A model generated the notes under the pieces. The model was not told the origin of the DNA, made no database searches, and was given only the letters and a program-made list of their open reading frames with translations. 64,000 nucleotides of DNA from Pseudomonadota bacterium (lineage in GTDB: Bacteria; Pseudomonadota; Gammaproteobacteria; Steroidobacterales; Steroidobacteraceae). Location: contig JAJYUA010000005.1 of NCBI GenBank assembly GCA_021792755.1, forward strand, positions 88,388 through 152,387. Reading direction: 5' to 3'. This document shows, one piece after another, positions 53,010 to 62,705 of this stretch. The number at the start of each line of letters is the position of its first letter. Position 1 is the first letter of the stretch. The position numbers were made by a program, and so were the translations under genes.

Positions 53010-55459
53010 CAGAATATGGACGCTGCGGCGCCTTGACTCACACTCGGCGGCTGTGCGCCGCTGCCTCCGGGCAGATGGTTGGCCATGAAGACCTCCTCGA
53101 TGCCGTCGGGGTTCTCGTCACTCACCAGCAAACCGGTGCGCGGCGAGACGCGCAATCGGACGATGCCGGGCGGCCGCGGCCGACGCCACTGCGGCACGCC
53201 CGTGAGCGCCACGCGCATGAAGCGCATCCAGATCGGCAGCGCCACGGCCGCTCCCTGCTCGCCATAGCCGAGGCTCTGATTGTCGTCGAAACCGGCCCAC
53301 ACGGTGGCCACGAGATGGGGTGTGAAGCCGTTGAACCACGCATTGGTGAAGTTGTTGGTCGTACCGGTCTTGCCGGCGATGTCGTCGCGCCCGAGGGAGC
53401 GCGCGGCCATGCCCGTCCCGAACTGAATGACGCTGTGCATCATGGAGGTCATGATGTAGTCGTTGTCCGCGCTGATCACGCGCGGCGCCATCCGATCGGG
53501 CGGCATGTACTGCGCGCCGTCCCCGCGCAGCGCGCTCGCCTCGGCGAGCAGCGCCTTGGTATTCGCCGCCTGCGCAAGCGCGCTCAGGCTCGCCTTCTGA
53601 TTGCAGCCGTGGCAGGCGATGCGCGGGGCGGCCTGCCAGATCACCTTGCCCGAGGCATTCAAGATCCGGTCGATCAGGAACGGCTTGACGCGGTAGCCTC
53701 CGTTGGCGAATACGGCATAGCCCCTCGCCATCTGCATCGGCGTCACATCGAGTGACCCGAGCGCAAGGGTCAGATTCTGCGGCAGGGTCTTCGGATCGAA
53801 CCCGAAGCGAGCGACGTAGCGCGTGACGAACGGCAGGCCGATGGCGCGCATGATGCGGATCGACACCAGATTGATCGAGTGGGCCAGCGCCACGCGCATC
53901 CGCACCGGCCCCCCGAACCGATCGCCGTAGTTCACGGGCCGCCAGGTGGTCTCCGAGCCGAACCCTCCGGTGACCAGCGGCGCATCGAGAAAGGTGCTCG
54001 AGGCGGTGTAGCCCTGCTGCAGCGCCCCGGAGTAATAAAAGGGCTTGAAGCCCGAGCCCGGCTGGCGCAATGCTTCCGTGGCGCGGTTGAACTTGCTGGT
54101 GAAGTAATCGAACCCGCCGACGAGCGCTGCGATCGCCCCGTCGTCCGGGTCGAGGGACACCAGGGCCGCCTGCGCCTGCGGTACCTGGGCAAGCTCGGCT
54201 GCCCGCACGCCTTTCCACACGACGTACACTACGTCCCCGCGCGAGAGGACGTCGGCGGCGGTTTTCGGCACCGGCCCCAGCGAATCCACGCTGTACTCCT
54301 TCCTGGCCCAGACCAGGCCGCTCCAGCCAATCCGGGCAAACCCGTGCGAGCGGACGTAAACGGTCGCACTCTTGCGGCCGACCCGGGTCACCACCGCCGG
54401 TGAGAGCACCCCGATGGGACCGTACTCGTCGACCAGAGTGTGAAGTTGCGCCGGGGTGACTCTGGCAGAAAGGACCGTGCGGCCGATCGGCCCGCGGTAG
54501 CCATGGCGCCGGTCATAGGCGATCAGGCCAAGCTGCACGGCCCGTTGGGCAGCCACCTGCAGCCGCCCGTCGACGGTGGTGTAGACACGATAGCCGGCGC
54601 TCTCGGCCCTCGGACCGAACCGCTTCAGCATCCTTTGCAGCACCATCTCGGCCACATAGGGAGCCTGGACCGCGACGCGGGGTGCATGCAGACGCGCCTC
54701 GATGGGCGCACGGTCGGCCGCCTCAGCCTGGGCCGCACTGATGTACCCGAGATCGAGCATGCGCGTGAGCACATATGAGCGGCGCATCGCCGCCAGATGC
54801 GGATGCACGATCGGGTTGTACAGCGAGGGCGCCTGGACGATGCCGGCCAGCGTGGCCGACTCCGCCAGGGTGAGCCGATCCAGCGGCTTGCCATAGTAGG
54901 TCTGGGCCGCCGCGGCCACCCCGTAGGCGCGCTCACCGAAGTAGATGACGTTGAGGTAGAGCTGGAAGACCTTGTTCTTGGTGAAGTGGTGGTCGAGCCG
55001 ATAGGCAACGAAGCTCTCCTGCAGCTTGCGCCGCCAGGTCTTGTTCAGCGTCAAGAAGAGGTTGCGGGCCGCCTCCATGGTGATGGTGCTGCCGCCCTGG
55101 GCCTTGCGGCCCTCGATCACATCGACCAGCATTGCCCGCAGAAGGCTGCCGAGATTGATCGCCCCCTCCTGATAAAAGCGGTGGTCCTCGGCGGCCAAAA
55201 AGGCCTCGCGCAGCGCCAGGGGCACCTGATCGAAGCGCACCGGCGTTCGCTGCTCGACCCCGATTTGCGAGATCAGCCTGCGGCCGACCGTGTAGATCCT
55301 CAGGGGCACTTTCAGTTTCACGTGCCGCATCTGGGTCAGCGTCGGCAAGGACGGGTCCAGATAGATGTAGGTGCAGGCGTAAGCGTAAAGGCCGCCGAGT
55401 ATGGCCAGCGCCAAACCCGTCACGACGATGGCCGGAATTCGAAAAAGCTTCCACTTCAC
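53009..55459 (-). CDS. mrcA: Bifunctional class A penicillin-binding protein 1A
   Basis: Peptidoglycan glycosyltransferase/transpeptidase anchored in the inner membrane. It has 816 residues: one N-terminal span (FRIPAIVVTGLALAILGGLY), a GT51 domain with catalytic EDHRFYQE and GGSTITMEAARNLFL, and an OB-like insert. The transpeptidase domain follows with GSGFKPF (Ser-x-x-Lys), HSIN and KTGTTN. The start chosen is GTG 55459 (KWKLFRIP), with GAGAG upstream. The upstream in-frame reading to 55612 is Arg/Gly/Pro-rich and unconvincing. It is divergent from pilM, the standard gammaproteobacterial arrangement. Confidence 0.95.
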   Translation of the reverse strand: MKWKLFRIPAIVVTGLALAILGGLYAYACTYIYLDPSLPTLTQMRHVKLKVPLRIYTVGRRLISQIGVEQRTPVRFDQVPLALREAFLAAEDHRFYQEGAINLGSLLRAMLVDVIEGRKAQGGSTITMEAARNLFLTLNKTWRRKLQESFVAYRLDHHFTKNKVFQLYLNVIYFGERAYGVAAAAQTYYGKPLDRLTLAESATLAGIVQAPSLYNPIVHPHLAAMRRSYVLTRMLDLGYISAAQAEAADRAPIEARLHAPRVAVQAPYVAEMVLQRMLKRFGPRAESAGYRVYTTVDGRLQVAAQRAVQLGLIAYDRRHGYRGPIGRTVLSARVTPAQLHTLVDEYGPIGVLSPAVVTRVGRKSATVYVRSHGFARIGWSGLVWARKEYSVDSLGPVPKTAADVLSRGDVVYVVWKGVRAAELAQVPQAQAALVSLDPDDGAIAALVGGFDYFTSKFNRATEALRQPGSGFKPFYYSGALQQGYTASSTFLDAPLVTGGFGSETTWRPVNYGDRFGGPVRMRVALAHSINLVSIRIMRAIGLPFVTRYVARFGFDPKTLPQNLTLALGSLDVTPMQMARGYAVFANGGYRVKPFLIDRILNASGKVIWQAAPRIACHGCNQKASLSALAQAANTKALLAEASALRGDGAQYMPPDRMAPRVISADNDYIMTSMMHSVIQFGTGMAARSLGRDDIAGKTGTTNNFTNAWFNGFTPHLVATVWAGFDDNQSLGYGEQGAAVALPIWMRFMRVALTGVPQWRRPRPPGIVRLRVSPRTGLLVSDENPDGIEEVFMANHLPGGSGAQPPSVSQGAAASIF

Positions 55460-55897
55460 GGAACGATGACTCTCTGTACGATGGACCCGGCACCCGCGGC
55501 GGCGAACCTGCGCCCGCCAGGGACCCCAGGCCCCCATGGTAACGCCCAAGCGAGGGACCGTGCCTGGCGGGGGAAGTTCTGGTCGCCCCGCTGGGCCTGA
55601 CCGAGGGTCCATGCCCGCGTCACCCGCCTGGACGCGGCGTCACCCGCCTGGGCGCGCCGGCCCCGCCGCGGCGCCCAGAAGGCCGCCAGCCTCAGAAGCA
55701 CCTGCCGGGGCGGCCATGGGGGCGGCAGGCTCCTCTTGGGCGGCTCGCCACTTGCACCCCCGGCGCACCGCCGTTTCAGGACGGCGCCAGTTTCGTGAGA
55801 CGGCTCACGTTCAATTTAACCTTCGGCTGCTATATATTGAGCGGAATATTCACGAGGGGTGGCGATTTTCAGGCGTAAGACCCTGAAAAGGAAAAAA
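55460..55897. promoter_or_regulatory. Divergent mrcA/pilM promoter region
   Basis: 438 bases. The mrcA-proximal two-thirds are very GC-rich with no credible gene. The pilM side turns AT-rich from about 55800 and carries the promoter entered next. Confidence 0.6.
55810..55838 (+). promoter_or_regulatory. Sigma-70-like promoter of the pil operon
   Basis: TTCAAT (-35, 55810-55815), a 17-base spacer, and TATATT (-10, 55833-55838, five of six matches). It lies about 60 bases upstream of the pilM ATG, in the only AT-rich part of the gap. Confidence 0.5.
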
Positions 55898-56962
55898 ATG
55901 TTCCTCTTCCCGCGCAAGTACCGACCCCTGATCGGACTTGACATAACTACGTCCTCGATCAAGCTCATCGAGCTCAGCATGGCCGGTGGGCAGTATCGGG
56001 TCGAGTCCTATGCTGCCGAGCCCACGCCTGCCAACTCGATCAACGAGAAGAGCATCGTGGACGCCGAAGCGGTGGGCGAGGCTGTGCGCCGCGCCGTCAA
56101 GCGCTCCGGCACCAAGAACACCGAGGTCGCGCTGGCCATCAGCGGCGATGCGGCCATCACCAAGGTCATCCAGATGCCGAGCGCCCTGCACGCCAACGAC
56201 CTCGAGGCGCAGGTGGAGATGCAGGCCGACCAGTACATTCCCTTTCCCATGGACGAGGTGAGCTACGATTTCGAGGTGCTCGGCCCCTCGGGGAAAGAGC
56301 CTGACACCAACGACGTCTTGCTCGTCGCCACGCGCACCGAAAACGTCGAGCAGCGCCAGGCCGCCGTGAAGGCTGCGGGACTGACCGCCCGGATCGTGGA
56401 TGTCGAGGCGTTCGCCCTGGAGAACGCGTGCCGGCTGATGACGCACCAGATGCCGAACGGGGGGGCTGAGCGCACCATCGCCGTCATCGACTTCGGCGCG
56501 AGCAGCACCACCTTCAGCGTGCTGCGCAACCTCAAGGTGATCTACACCCGCGACTTCGCCTTCGGCGGACAGCTGCTCACCGAGGAGATCATGCGCACGT
56601 ACGGCCTGTCGCTGGAGGAAGCCGGACGCGCGAAGAAGGAGGGGGGACTGCCGGGCAACTACCAGTCCGAAGTGCTCGACCCTTTCATCGACGACATGAC
56701 ACAGCAGGTCAACCGCTCGCTGCAGTTCTACCTCGCCTCCGGCACCGGCCGCGAGCAGCCCGAGAAGATCCTCGTGTGCGGCGGCTGCGCCAACATCCCG
56801 GGCGTGGCCGACGTGATCGCCAGCCGCGTCGGCATCACCGCCGAGAAGGGCGAGCCGCTCGGGCAGATGAAGCTCTCGGCGCGCGCGCGCACGCAGGCCG
56901 TGCATCGGGATGCGACCGCTCTGCTCACGGCCTGCGGCCTGGCGCTCAGGAGCTTCGACTGA
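55898..56962 (+). CDS. pilM: Type IV pilus inner-membrane platform protein PilM
   Basis: Cytoplasmic actin-like ATP-binding protein that binds the PilN N-terminus. It has 354 residues from ATG 55898, which has AAAAGGA six bases away; the GTG at 55859 lacks spacing. Actin-fold motifs are IGLDITTSSIKLIEL, VIDFGASSTTFSVL and VCGGCANIPGVADVI. Its stop overlaps the pilN ATG by one base. Confidence 0.95.
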   Translation: MFLFPRKYRPLIGLDITTSSIKLIELSMAGGQYRVESYAAEPTPANSINEKSIVDAEAVGEAVRRAVKRSGTKNTEVALAISGDAAITKVIQMPSALHANDLEAQVEMQADQYIPFPMDEVSYDFEVLGPSGKEPDTNDVLLVATRTENVEQRQAAVKAAGLTARIVDVEAFALENACRLMTHQMPNGGAERTIAVIDFGASSTTFSVLRNLKVIYTRDFAFGGQLLTEEIMRTYGLSLEEAGRAKKEGGLPGNYQSEVLDPFIDDMTQQVNRSLQFYLASGTGREQPEKILVCGGCANIPGVADVIASRVGITAEKGEPLGQMKLSARARTQAVHRDATALLTACGLALRSFD

Positions 56963-57561
56963 TGCCGCGCATCAACCTGCTGCCCTGGCGCGAAGCGGAG
57001 CGCAAGGAGCGGAAGCAACTGTTCACGGTGGCGCTCGTGGCCGCCGCCTTCGCGGCGGTCGTAGCCACCTTCGGCGTGCACCTGCTCTACAGCGCGATGA
57101 TCAGCGACCAGCAGGCCCGCAACGCGCTGCTGCAGGCCCAGATCAACAGCCTCAACCGGCAGATCGGCAAGATCAACACCCTGCGCAAGACCGAGCGCCG
57201 CTTCATCGCGCGCATGCAGGTCATCGAGCGGCTGCAGCGCGCGCGGCCGCAGATCGTGCACGTGTTCGACCAGATCGTGCGCACCGTGCCCCCGGGCCTG
57301 TACCTGACGGACGTCCACCAGACGGGCGACCGCATCCAGTTCAAGGGGGTCGCGCAGTCGAGCACTCGCGTCTCGGAATTCATGCGCAACATCGACGGCT
57401 CCCGGTGGCTCGCCAACGCACAGCTGGAGGTGATCAAGGCGGGCGGCAAGGCGGCAGGCTCCACCTTCACCCTGGACGCGAAGGTGACCTCGCCGAAGAG
57501 CCCCGAGCGCGTCAAAAACGCGGCCCCGGGGCGGGCGGTCGCGGGAAGGGCGGTCGAATGA
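56962..57561 (+). CDS. pilN: Type IV pilus alignment protein PilN
   Basis: Inner-membrane protein with a short cytosolic N-terminus (PRINLLPWREAERK, the conserved PilM-binding motif). One span follows at about residues 22-45, then a coiled coil (ALLQAQINSLNRQIGKINTL) and a periplasmic ferredoxin-like domain. 199 residues. The stop overlaps the pilO start as ATGA. Confidence 0.95.
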   Translation: MPRINLLPWREAERKERKQLFTVALVAAAFAAVVATFGVHLLYSAMISDQQARNALLQAQINSLNRQIGKINTLRKTERRFIARMQVIERLQRARPQIVHVFDQIVRTVPPGLYLTDVHQTGDRIQFKGVAQSSTRVSEFMRNIDGSRWLANAQLEVIKAGGKAAGSTFTLDAKVTSPKSPERVKNAAPGRAVAGRAVE

Positions 57562-58229
57562 ACCTCAAGGAGCTGACCGAGCAGCTGCGCGACCTCGATC
57601 CGCGCGATCCGGGCCGCTGGCCGTTCGCGGTACGCGCCGGGGCGGTCGCCGCGACGTTTCTCGTGCTGACGCTGATCCTGGTGTACCTGTTCGTATGGCA
57701 GACGGTGCGCCCGCAGCTGCGGCAAAGCGAGGCGCAGGAGCGCCAGCTGCGCCAGGATTTCGTCGTCAAGCACAGCGTGGCGGCCAACCTCAAGATCTAC
57801 CGGCGGCAGCTCAAGGAGCTGCGCCGCTCCTTCGGCGCGCTGCTGCGCCAGCTGCCGAGCAAGACCGAGGTGCCGAGCCTGCTGGAGAACATCTCCGACA
57901 CCGCGGCCGCCGCGGGACTGAAGCAGCACCTCTTCCAGCCGGGCCATGAAACGGACAAGGCGTTCTATGCGGTGCTGCCGATCAAGATGGTGCTCACCGG
58001 CAGCTACCACCAGTTCGGCGAGTTCGCCAGCGACATCGCCGCGCTCTCGCGCATCGTCACCCTGCACGACATCCAGATCAAGCCGACGCGCCCCAACGCC
58101 TTCGACTCGCTTTCCCTGACGCTGACCGCCTACACCTACCGCTACCTCACCCAGGAAGAGATGGCGGCGCGATATGCGAAAGCGCACAAGGGCAAGTTCG
58201 CCCATCCCCCGCACCGGGGACCGGGCTGA
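57558..58229 (+). CDS. pilO: Type IV pilus alignment protein PilO
   Basis: 223 residues: a short cytosolic lead, a span at about 27-48 (AVAATFLVLTLILVYLFVW), a coiled coil, and a periplasmic domain with LPSKTEVPSLLENISDTAAA and GSYHQFGEFASDIAALSRIV. It heterodimerises with PilN in relatives. The ATG lies inside the pilN stop (ATGA). Confidence 0.95.
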   Translation: MNLKELTEQLRDLDPRDPGRWPFAVRAGAVAATFLVLTLILVYLFVWQTVRPQLRQSEAQERQLRQDFVVKHSVAANLKIYRRQLKELRRSFGALLRQLPSKTEVPSLLENISDTAAAAGLKQHLFQPGHETDKAFYAVLPIKMVLTGSYHQFGEFASDIAALSRIVTLHDIQIKPTRPNAFDSLSLTLTAYTYRYLTQEEMAARYAKAHKGKFAHPPHRGPG

Positions 58230-58249
58230 AGGCGGGGAGTAAGCACCGA

Positions 58250-58765
58250 ATGATCAATTCCATCCGGTCCGGCGCTCTGGGGCGCGCGTGCGCGGCTCTC
58301 GGCTGCCTGCTGCTGGCGGCCTGCTCGGGCGGCAAGGACAACCTGCAGCGTTTCATCGCGCAGACCGACAAGCAGCCGGGCGGCTACGTCAAGCCGTTGC
58401 CGGCGGTCCCGAAGTACAAGACCTTCACCTACGCCGATCAGGCGATGCGCTCGCCGTTCGTGCCGAGCGAAGGACCCGGGGCGAACCTCGTGCGTCCAGA
58501 CGCCGGCCGCCCGCGCCAGTATCTCGAGCAGTTCCCGCTCGATACTCTGAAGATGGTCGGCACGCTTTCCTCGGACGGGACGCTCTACGGTCTGGTGCAG
58601 ACCAAGGACGGCATCGTTCACCGCGTGACGATCGGCAACTACATGGGGCAAAACGATGGACGCATCGTGCGGATCACGCCGACGCAGATCCAGCTGATTG
58701 AGATCGTCCCCAACGGTCTCGGTGGATACATGAAGCGGCCGGCCGCCTTGGGCCTGAGCCAGTGA
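58250..58765 (+). CDS. pilP: Type IV pilus lipoprotein PilP
   Basis: 171 residues. The lipoprotein signal ends LLLAAC with the cysteine at 25. The periplasmic domain has RSPFVPSEGP, then PLDTLKMVGTLSSDGTLYGLVQ and GNYMGQNDGRIVRI, the PilP beta-sandwich that links PilNO to the PilQ secretin. It is 20 bases after pilO. Confidence 0.94.
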   Translation: MINSIRSGALGRACAALGCLLLAACSGGKDNLQRFIAQTDKQPGGYVKPLPAVPKYKTFTYADQAMRSPFVPSEGPGANLVRPDAGRPRQYLEQFPLDTLKMVGTLSSDGTLYGLVQTKDGIVHRVTIGNYMGQNDGRIVRITPTQIQLIEIVPNGLGGYMKRPAALGLSQ

Positions 58766-58803
58766 ACCGATAGGTAGCCAATGCTCCAGCAGGGAGTCCA
58801 AGA

Positions 58804-60978
58804 ATGAAACTCTTTCCGTCCAGACTTCCGATCCTGGAGAAGGCCGCCGCGCCGCTGCTGCTGCTCGCCCTGCTGGCGTGGCCGGCGTTCCCGGCGCGCG
58901 CCGCAAGCGAGGCGAGCTTGCAGTCCGTGCAGGTCTTGCCGCTGCCGAACGGCCCGCTGCAACTGCGGCTGCATCTGTCGGCGGCCGCGCCGCTGCCGCT
59001 GTCCTTCACCATGGACCATCCGGCGCGCATCGTCATCGACCTGCGGGCCACGCGGCTCGCCCTGGCCTCGGATCTCATCCCCGTCAAGTCAGGAGGGCTC
59101 GAGTCGATCGTCGCCGCCGAGAGCAAGCACCGCTCGCGCCTCGTGCTGACGCTCACGCGACCTCTGCCCTACCAGGTGAAGCGGCGGGGGAACGACATCG
59201 TGGTGACCCTGGGGGAGGCCTCGGGCAGCTCGCCCGGGACCTCTCAGGCGCCGGCACCTCTGGTTACGGCGGACGCCGGGCCAGCCGCGGTCAACGGCCC
59301 GATGTGGCAGATCCGCAGCATAGACTTCAGGCGAAGCCCCGGCGGCGCCGGCAAGGTGATCGTGCAGCTCTCCAATCCGCACATTCCAATCAATCTGCAC
59401 CAGCTCGGCGATCACGTCATCGTGGACTTCAGCGGCGCCGCGGTGCCGGCCGATCTGCTGCGCCGCTTCGATGCGACGGACTTCGGCACGCCGGTCACCG
59501 ACTTCGAGGTGACCCGGACCCCCGCGGGATCGCGCATCACGATCCATGGCACCGGCGCATTCGATGAGATGGCCTACCAGGCAAATACCCAGTACGTGGT
59601 GGAGCTGCGCCCGGTGAGCCAGGCGCAGGCGCTGGTGCAGAAGCCGCGCTACACCGGCCAGAGGCTCTCGCTCAACTTCCAGAACATCCCCGTGCGCGCC
59701 GTGCTGCAGCTGCTGGCCGACGCCAGCGGCAAGAACATCGTGGTGAGCGGCTCGGTCAACGGCAGCGTGACGCTGCGGCTGCACAATGTGCCCTGGGACC
59801 AGGCGCTGCACCTGATCCTGCAGATCAAGGGCCTCGGCGAGGAGAAGCAGGGCAATGTGATCCTGGTGGCCCCGCAGGCCGAGCTGGCAGACCGGGAAAA
59901 GGCCCAGCTCGCCGCGCAGCGCGCCGTGCAGCAGCTCGTGCCGCTGCGCTCGGAATACCTGCAGATCAACTACGCCAAGGCGGCCGACCTCGCCGCCCTG
60001 ATCAAGTCGCAAGGGAACTCCCTGCTGTCCAAGCGCGGCACCGTCGCGGTCGATAAGCGTACCAACACGCTGCTGCTGCAGGACACGCCGCAGCGCCTGG
60101 CGCAGATCAACCGGCTGGTCAAGCGGCTCGACGTGCCGGTGCGCCAGGTGCTGATCGAGGCGCGCATCGTGCTGGTCAACAACGACTTCGAGCGCAAGCT
60201 CGGCACCCAGCTGGGCCTGACGCACTGGACGAACATCGGCAGCAACGGCATCGGGGTCACCACCGGCACGTCCGCCGGCGAGGGCACCATGATCAGTTCC
60301 GCCATCGGCAACATCAACGGCGGCGCCAACCCCGGCTACCAGTTGGACAGCGCCATCGGCAGCAGCACGAACGCCGCGAATCGCTACAACATCAACCTGC
60401 CGGTGTCGAACCCGGCCGGTTCCATCGCCTTCGGCATCCTGACCGGCAATTACCTGCTGGACCTCGAGCTGTCGGCCGCCCAGGCGCAAACCCAGGCGAA
60501 GATCGTCTCCTCCCCCAAGGTGATCACCGCGGATCAGAAGCAGGCGACCATCATGCAGGGCATAGAGATCCCCTACCAGCAGTCCGCCTCGAGCGGCGCG
60601 ACCTCCATTTCGTTCAAGAAGGCGGTCCTCGAGCTCAAGGTTACTCCGCAGATCACGCCCGACAATCACATCATCCTCAATCTCCATGTCCGCGACGACC
60701 AGGTGGGCCAGACCTTCGTGTCCTCCGGCGGCGTCGATGTGCCGGCGATCGACACTCGCAGGATCACCACCCAGGTGCTGGTCGATGACGGCCAAACCGT
60801 GGTGCTCGGCGGCATCCTGCAGACCACTTCGAGCAACGTGGCCACCAAGGTGCCCTGGCTGGGCGACATCCCGATACTGGGTCATCTGTTCAAGAACACG
60901 GACCGGACCAATAACAAGGACGAGCTGCTGGTGTTCATCACGCCGAAGATCATCCAGCGAAACCTCAGCATGAATTGA
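58804..60978 (+). CDS. pilQ: Type IV pilus outer-membrane secretin PilQ
   Basis: 724 residues: a signal peptide (cleavage after FPARA near residue 33), two AMIN peptidoglycan-binding domains (about 40-115 and 165-255), STN/N0 (LSLNFQNIPVRAVLQLLADA), and N1 (QLVPLRSEYLQINYAKAADL). The secretin barrel has VRQVLIEARIVLV and, near the C-terminus, VPWLGDIPILGHLFKN. It forms the pilus exit pore. Confidence 0.95.
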   Translation: MKLFPSRLPILEKAAAPLLLLALLAWPAFPARAASEASLQSVQVLPLPNGPLQLRLHLSAAAPLPLSFTMDHPARIVIDLRATRLALASDLIPVKSGGLESIVAAESKHRSRLVLTLTRPLPYQVKRRGNDIVVTLGEASGSSPGTSQAPAPLVTADAGPAAVNGPMWQIRSIDFRRSPGGAGKVIVQLSNPHIPINLHQLGDHVIVDFSGAAVPADLLRRFDATDFGTPVTDFEVTRTPAGSRITIHGTGAFDEMAYQANTQYVVELRPVSQAQALVQKPRYTGQRLSLNFQNIPVRAVLQLLADASGKNIVVSGSVNGSVTLRLHNVPWDQALHLILQIKGLGEEKQGNVILVAPQAELADREKAQLAAQRAVQQLVPLRSEYLQINYAKAADLAALIKSQGNSLLSKRGTVAVDKRTNTLLLQDTPQRLAQINRLVKRLDVPVRQVLIEARIVLVNNDFERKLGTQLGLTHWTNIGSNGIGVTTGTSAGEGTMISSAIGNINGGANPGYQLDSAIGSSTNAANRYNINLPVSNPAGSIAFGILTGNYLLDLELSAAQAQTQAKIVSSPKVITADQKQATIMQGIEIPYQQSASSGATSISFKKAVLELKVTPQITPDNHIILNLHVRDDQVGQTFVSSGGVDVPAIDTRRITTQVLVDDGQTVVLGGILQTTSSNVATKVPWLGDIPILGHLFKNTDRTNNKDELLVFITPKIIQRNLSMN

Positions 60979-61082
60979 CGCGGGCCCCGCCCCGCGCCCT
61001 TCGCAAGGAAGACGGAAGTGCCCCCGGGAAGCGGCGCCGGCCCGGTCCCCTCGCCGGGCGGTTTCCGCTATGCTCGGCGACG

Positions 61083-61601
61083 ATGGCGGGCAAACCCCCC
61101 AATATCTTCCTCATCGGCCCCATGGGGTCGGGGAAAAGCGCAGTCGGCCGCAGCCTCGCGCGGCACTTGCGCGTGGCCTTCCATGACAGCGACGCCGAGA
61201 TCGAGCGGCGCACCGGGGTCGATATACCCTACATCTTCGAGAAAGAAGGCGAAGCAGGCTTTCGGGAGCGCGAGCGGGAGGCGATCGCGGCGCTCACCCG
61301 GCTGCGCCGGATCGTACTGGCCACCGGGGGCGGCGCGATCCTGCTGCCCGAGAACCGGCGCCTTCTCGCCGAAAACGGCTGGGTCGTCTACCTCAAGACC
61401 TCCGTCGCCCAACAGGCCGAGCGGGTCAAGCCGGGCCGTCACCGCCCGCTCCTCAACGGGGTGGACGATACCCGCGCCCGGCTGCAGGAGCTCACGGACG
61501 TGCGTGATCCGCTCTACAGCGCCATCGCGGACCTCACCTTGCCCACCGACGGGCGGCAGATCAAGGCCGTGGTCCGCGACATCATCGAGACGATCCGCTA
61601 G
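61083..61601 (+). CDS. aroK: Shikimate kinase
   Basis: 172 residues. P-loop GPMGSGKSAVGR (about 10-21), DSDAEIERRTG (shikimate/metal Asp and Arg), LATGGGAIL and the lid RPLLNG are all present. The start ATG 61083 gives the normal family length; the longer upstream frame is not conserved. aroB begins 9 bases after the stop, as in most gammaproteobacteria. Confidence 0.95.
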   Translation: MAGKPPNIFLIGPMGSGKSAVGRSLARHLRVAFHDSDAEIERRTGVDIPYIFEKEGEAGFREREREAIAALTRLRRIVLATGGGAILLPENRRLLAENGWVVYLKTSVAQQAERVKPGRHRPLLNGVDDTRARLQELTDVRDPLYSAIADLTLPTDGRQIKAVVRDIIETIR

Positions 61602-61610
61602 ATTGCCCCC

Positions 61611-62687
61611 ATGGACATCTTGCGCGTCGAGCTGGGCAGCCGCGGCTATCCGATCCTGATCGGCCAGGGACTGCTTGCGGATCGGGAAATCTTCCGCCGG
61701 CACGTCGGCGCGCGCGACGTGCTGATCGTCAGCAACACCACGATTGCGCCGCTTTACCTGCGCACTTTGGAAGAGAGCTTGCAGCCGCGCCGGGTCGTCG
61801 CGACGCTCCTACCCGACGGCGAGCCCCACAAGACCCTGGATGTCATCGGGCGGGTTCTTGACGTTCTGGTCGCCAATCGATTCGGCCGGGACTGCGCTGT
61901 CGTGGCGCTCGGCGGCGGGGTGGTGGGGGACATGGCCGGCTTCGCCGCGGCGATCTACCAGCGCGGCGTGCCGTTCGTGCAGGTCCCGACGACGCTCCTT
62001 GCCCAGGTCGACTCGGCGGTGGGAGGCAAGACCGGCGTCAACCATCCCGGCGGCAAGAACCTGATCGGCGCCTTTCACCAGCCGGTGGCGGTGATCAGCG
62101 ATACCCGTACGCTCGCCACACTTGCACCGCGGGAGCTGCGGGCGGGCCTCGCCGAGGTCATCAAGTACGGACTCATCTGCGACAGCTCATTCTTCGCCGG
62201 GCTCGAGGCCCGCGCGGATGATCTGCTCGCCGGAGAGCCGCCCGCGCTCGCGTGGGTGATCCGGCGATCGTGCGAGATCAAGGCGGCGATCGTGGGCCAG
62301 GATGAGCGAGAGCACGGCGATCGTGCGCTGCTCAATCTCGGACACACGTTCGGCCATGCGATCGAGTCCGCCACGGGATACACTCGGTGGCTGCACGGCG
62401 AGGCGGTCGGCGCCGGACTGGTGATGGCCGCCCGCATGTCGCAGGAAAGCGGCCTGCTGAGCGCCGAGGAGCAGGCGCGAATCACGGCGCTCGTCGGGCG
62501 GATGGGCCTGCCGGTACGGGTTTCCGGCATCGCCCCGGAGACGATGCTTGCGCACATGCGCATCGACAAGAAGGTGCAGGGGGGCCGGATCCGCTTGGTG
62601 CTGCTGCGCGGCATCGGGGAGGCCTTCGTCACGGCCGACTACGACGAGGGCTGCCTGCGTCGCGCCCTGGAATCGCAGTTGGAGTAA
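61611..62687 (+). CDS. aroB: 3-dehydroquinate synthase
   Basis: Second step of the shikimate pathway, NAD- and metal-dependent. It has 358 residues with NAD-binding ALGGGVVGDMAGFAAA, the loop VPTTLLAQVDSAVGGKTGVN, and metal ligands in the GLAEVIKYG and NLGHTFGHAIE blocks. Confidence 0.96.
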   Translation: MDILRVELGSRGYPILIGQGLLADREIFRRHVGARDVLIVSNTTIAPLYLRTLEESLQPRRVVATLLPDGEPHKTLDVIGRVLDVLVANRFGRDCAVVALGGGVVGDMAGFAAAIYQRGVPFVQVPTTLLAQVDSAVGGKTGVNHPGGKNLIGAFHQPVAVISDTRTLATLAPRELRAGLAEVIKYGLICDSSFFAGLEARADDLLAGEPPALAWVIRRSCEIKAAIVGQDEREHGDRALLNLGHTFGHAIESATGYTRWLHGEAVGAGLVMAARMSQESGLLSAEEQARITALVGRMGLPVRVSGIAPETMLAHMRIDKKVQGGRIRLVLLRGIGEAFVTADYDEGCLRRALESQLE

Positions 62688-62705
62688 GAATCGGGGCCGC
62701 CCGGG

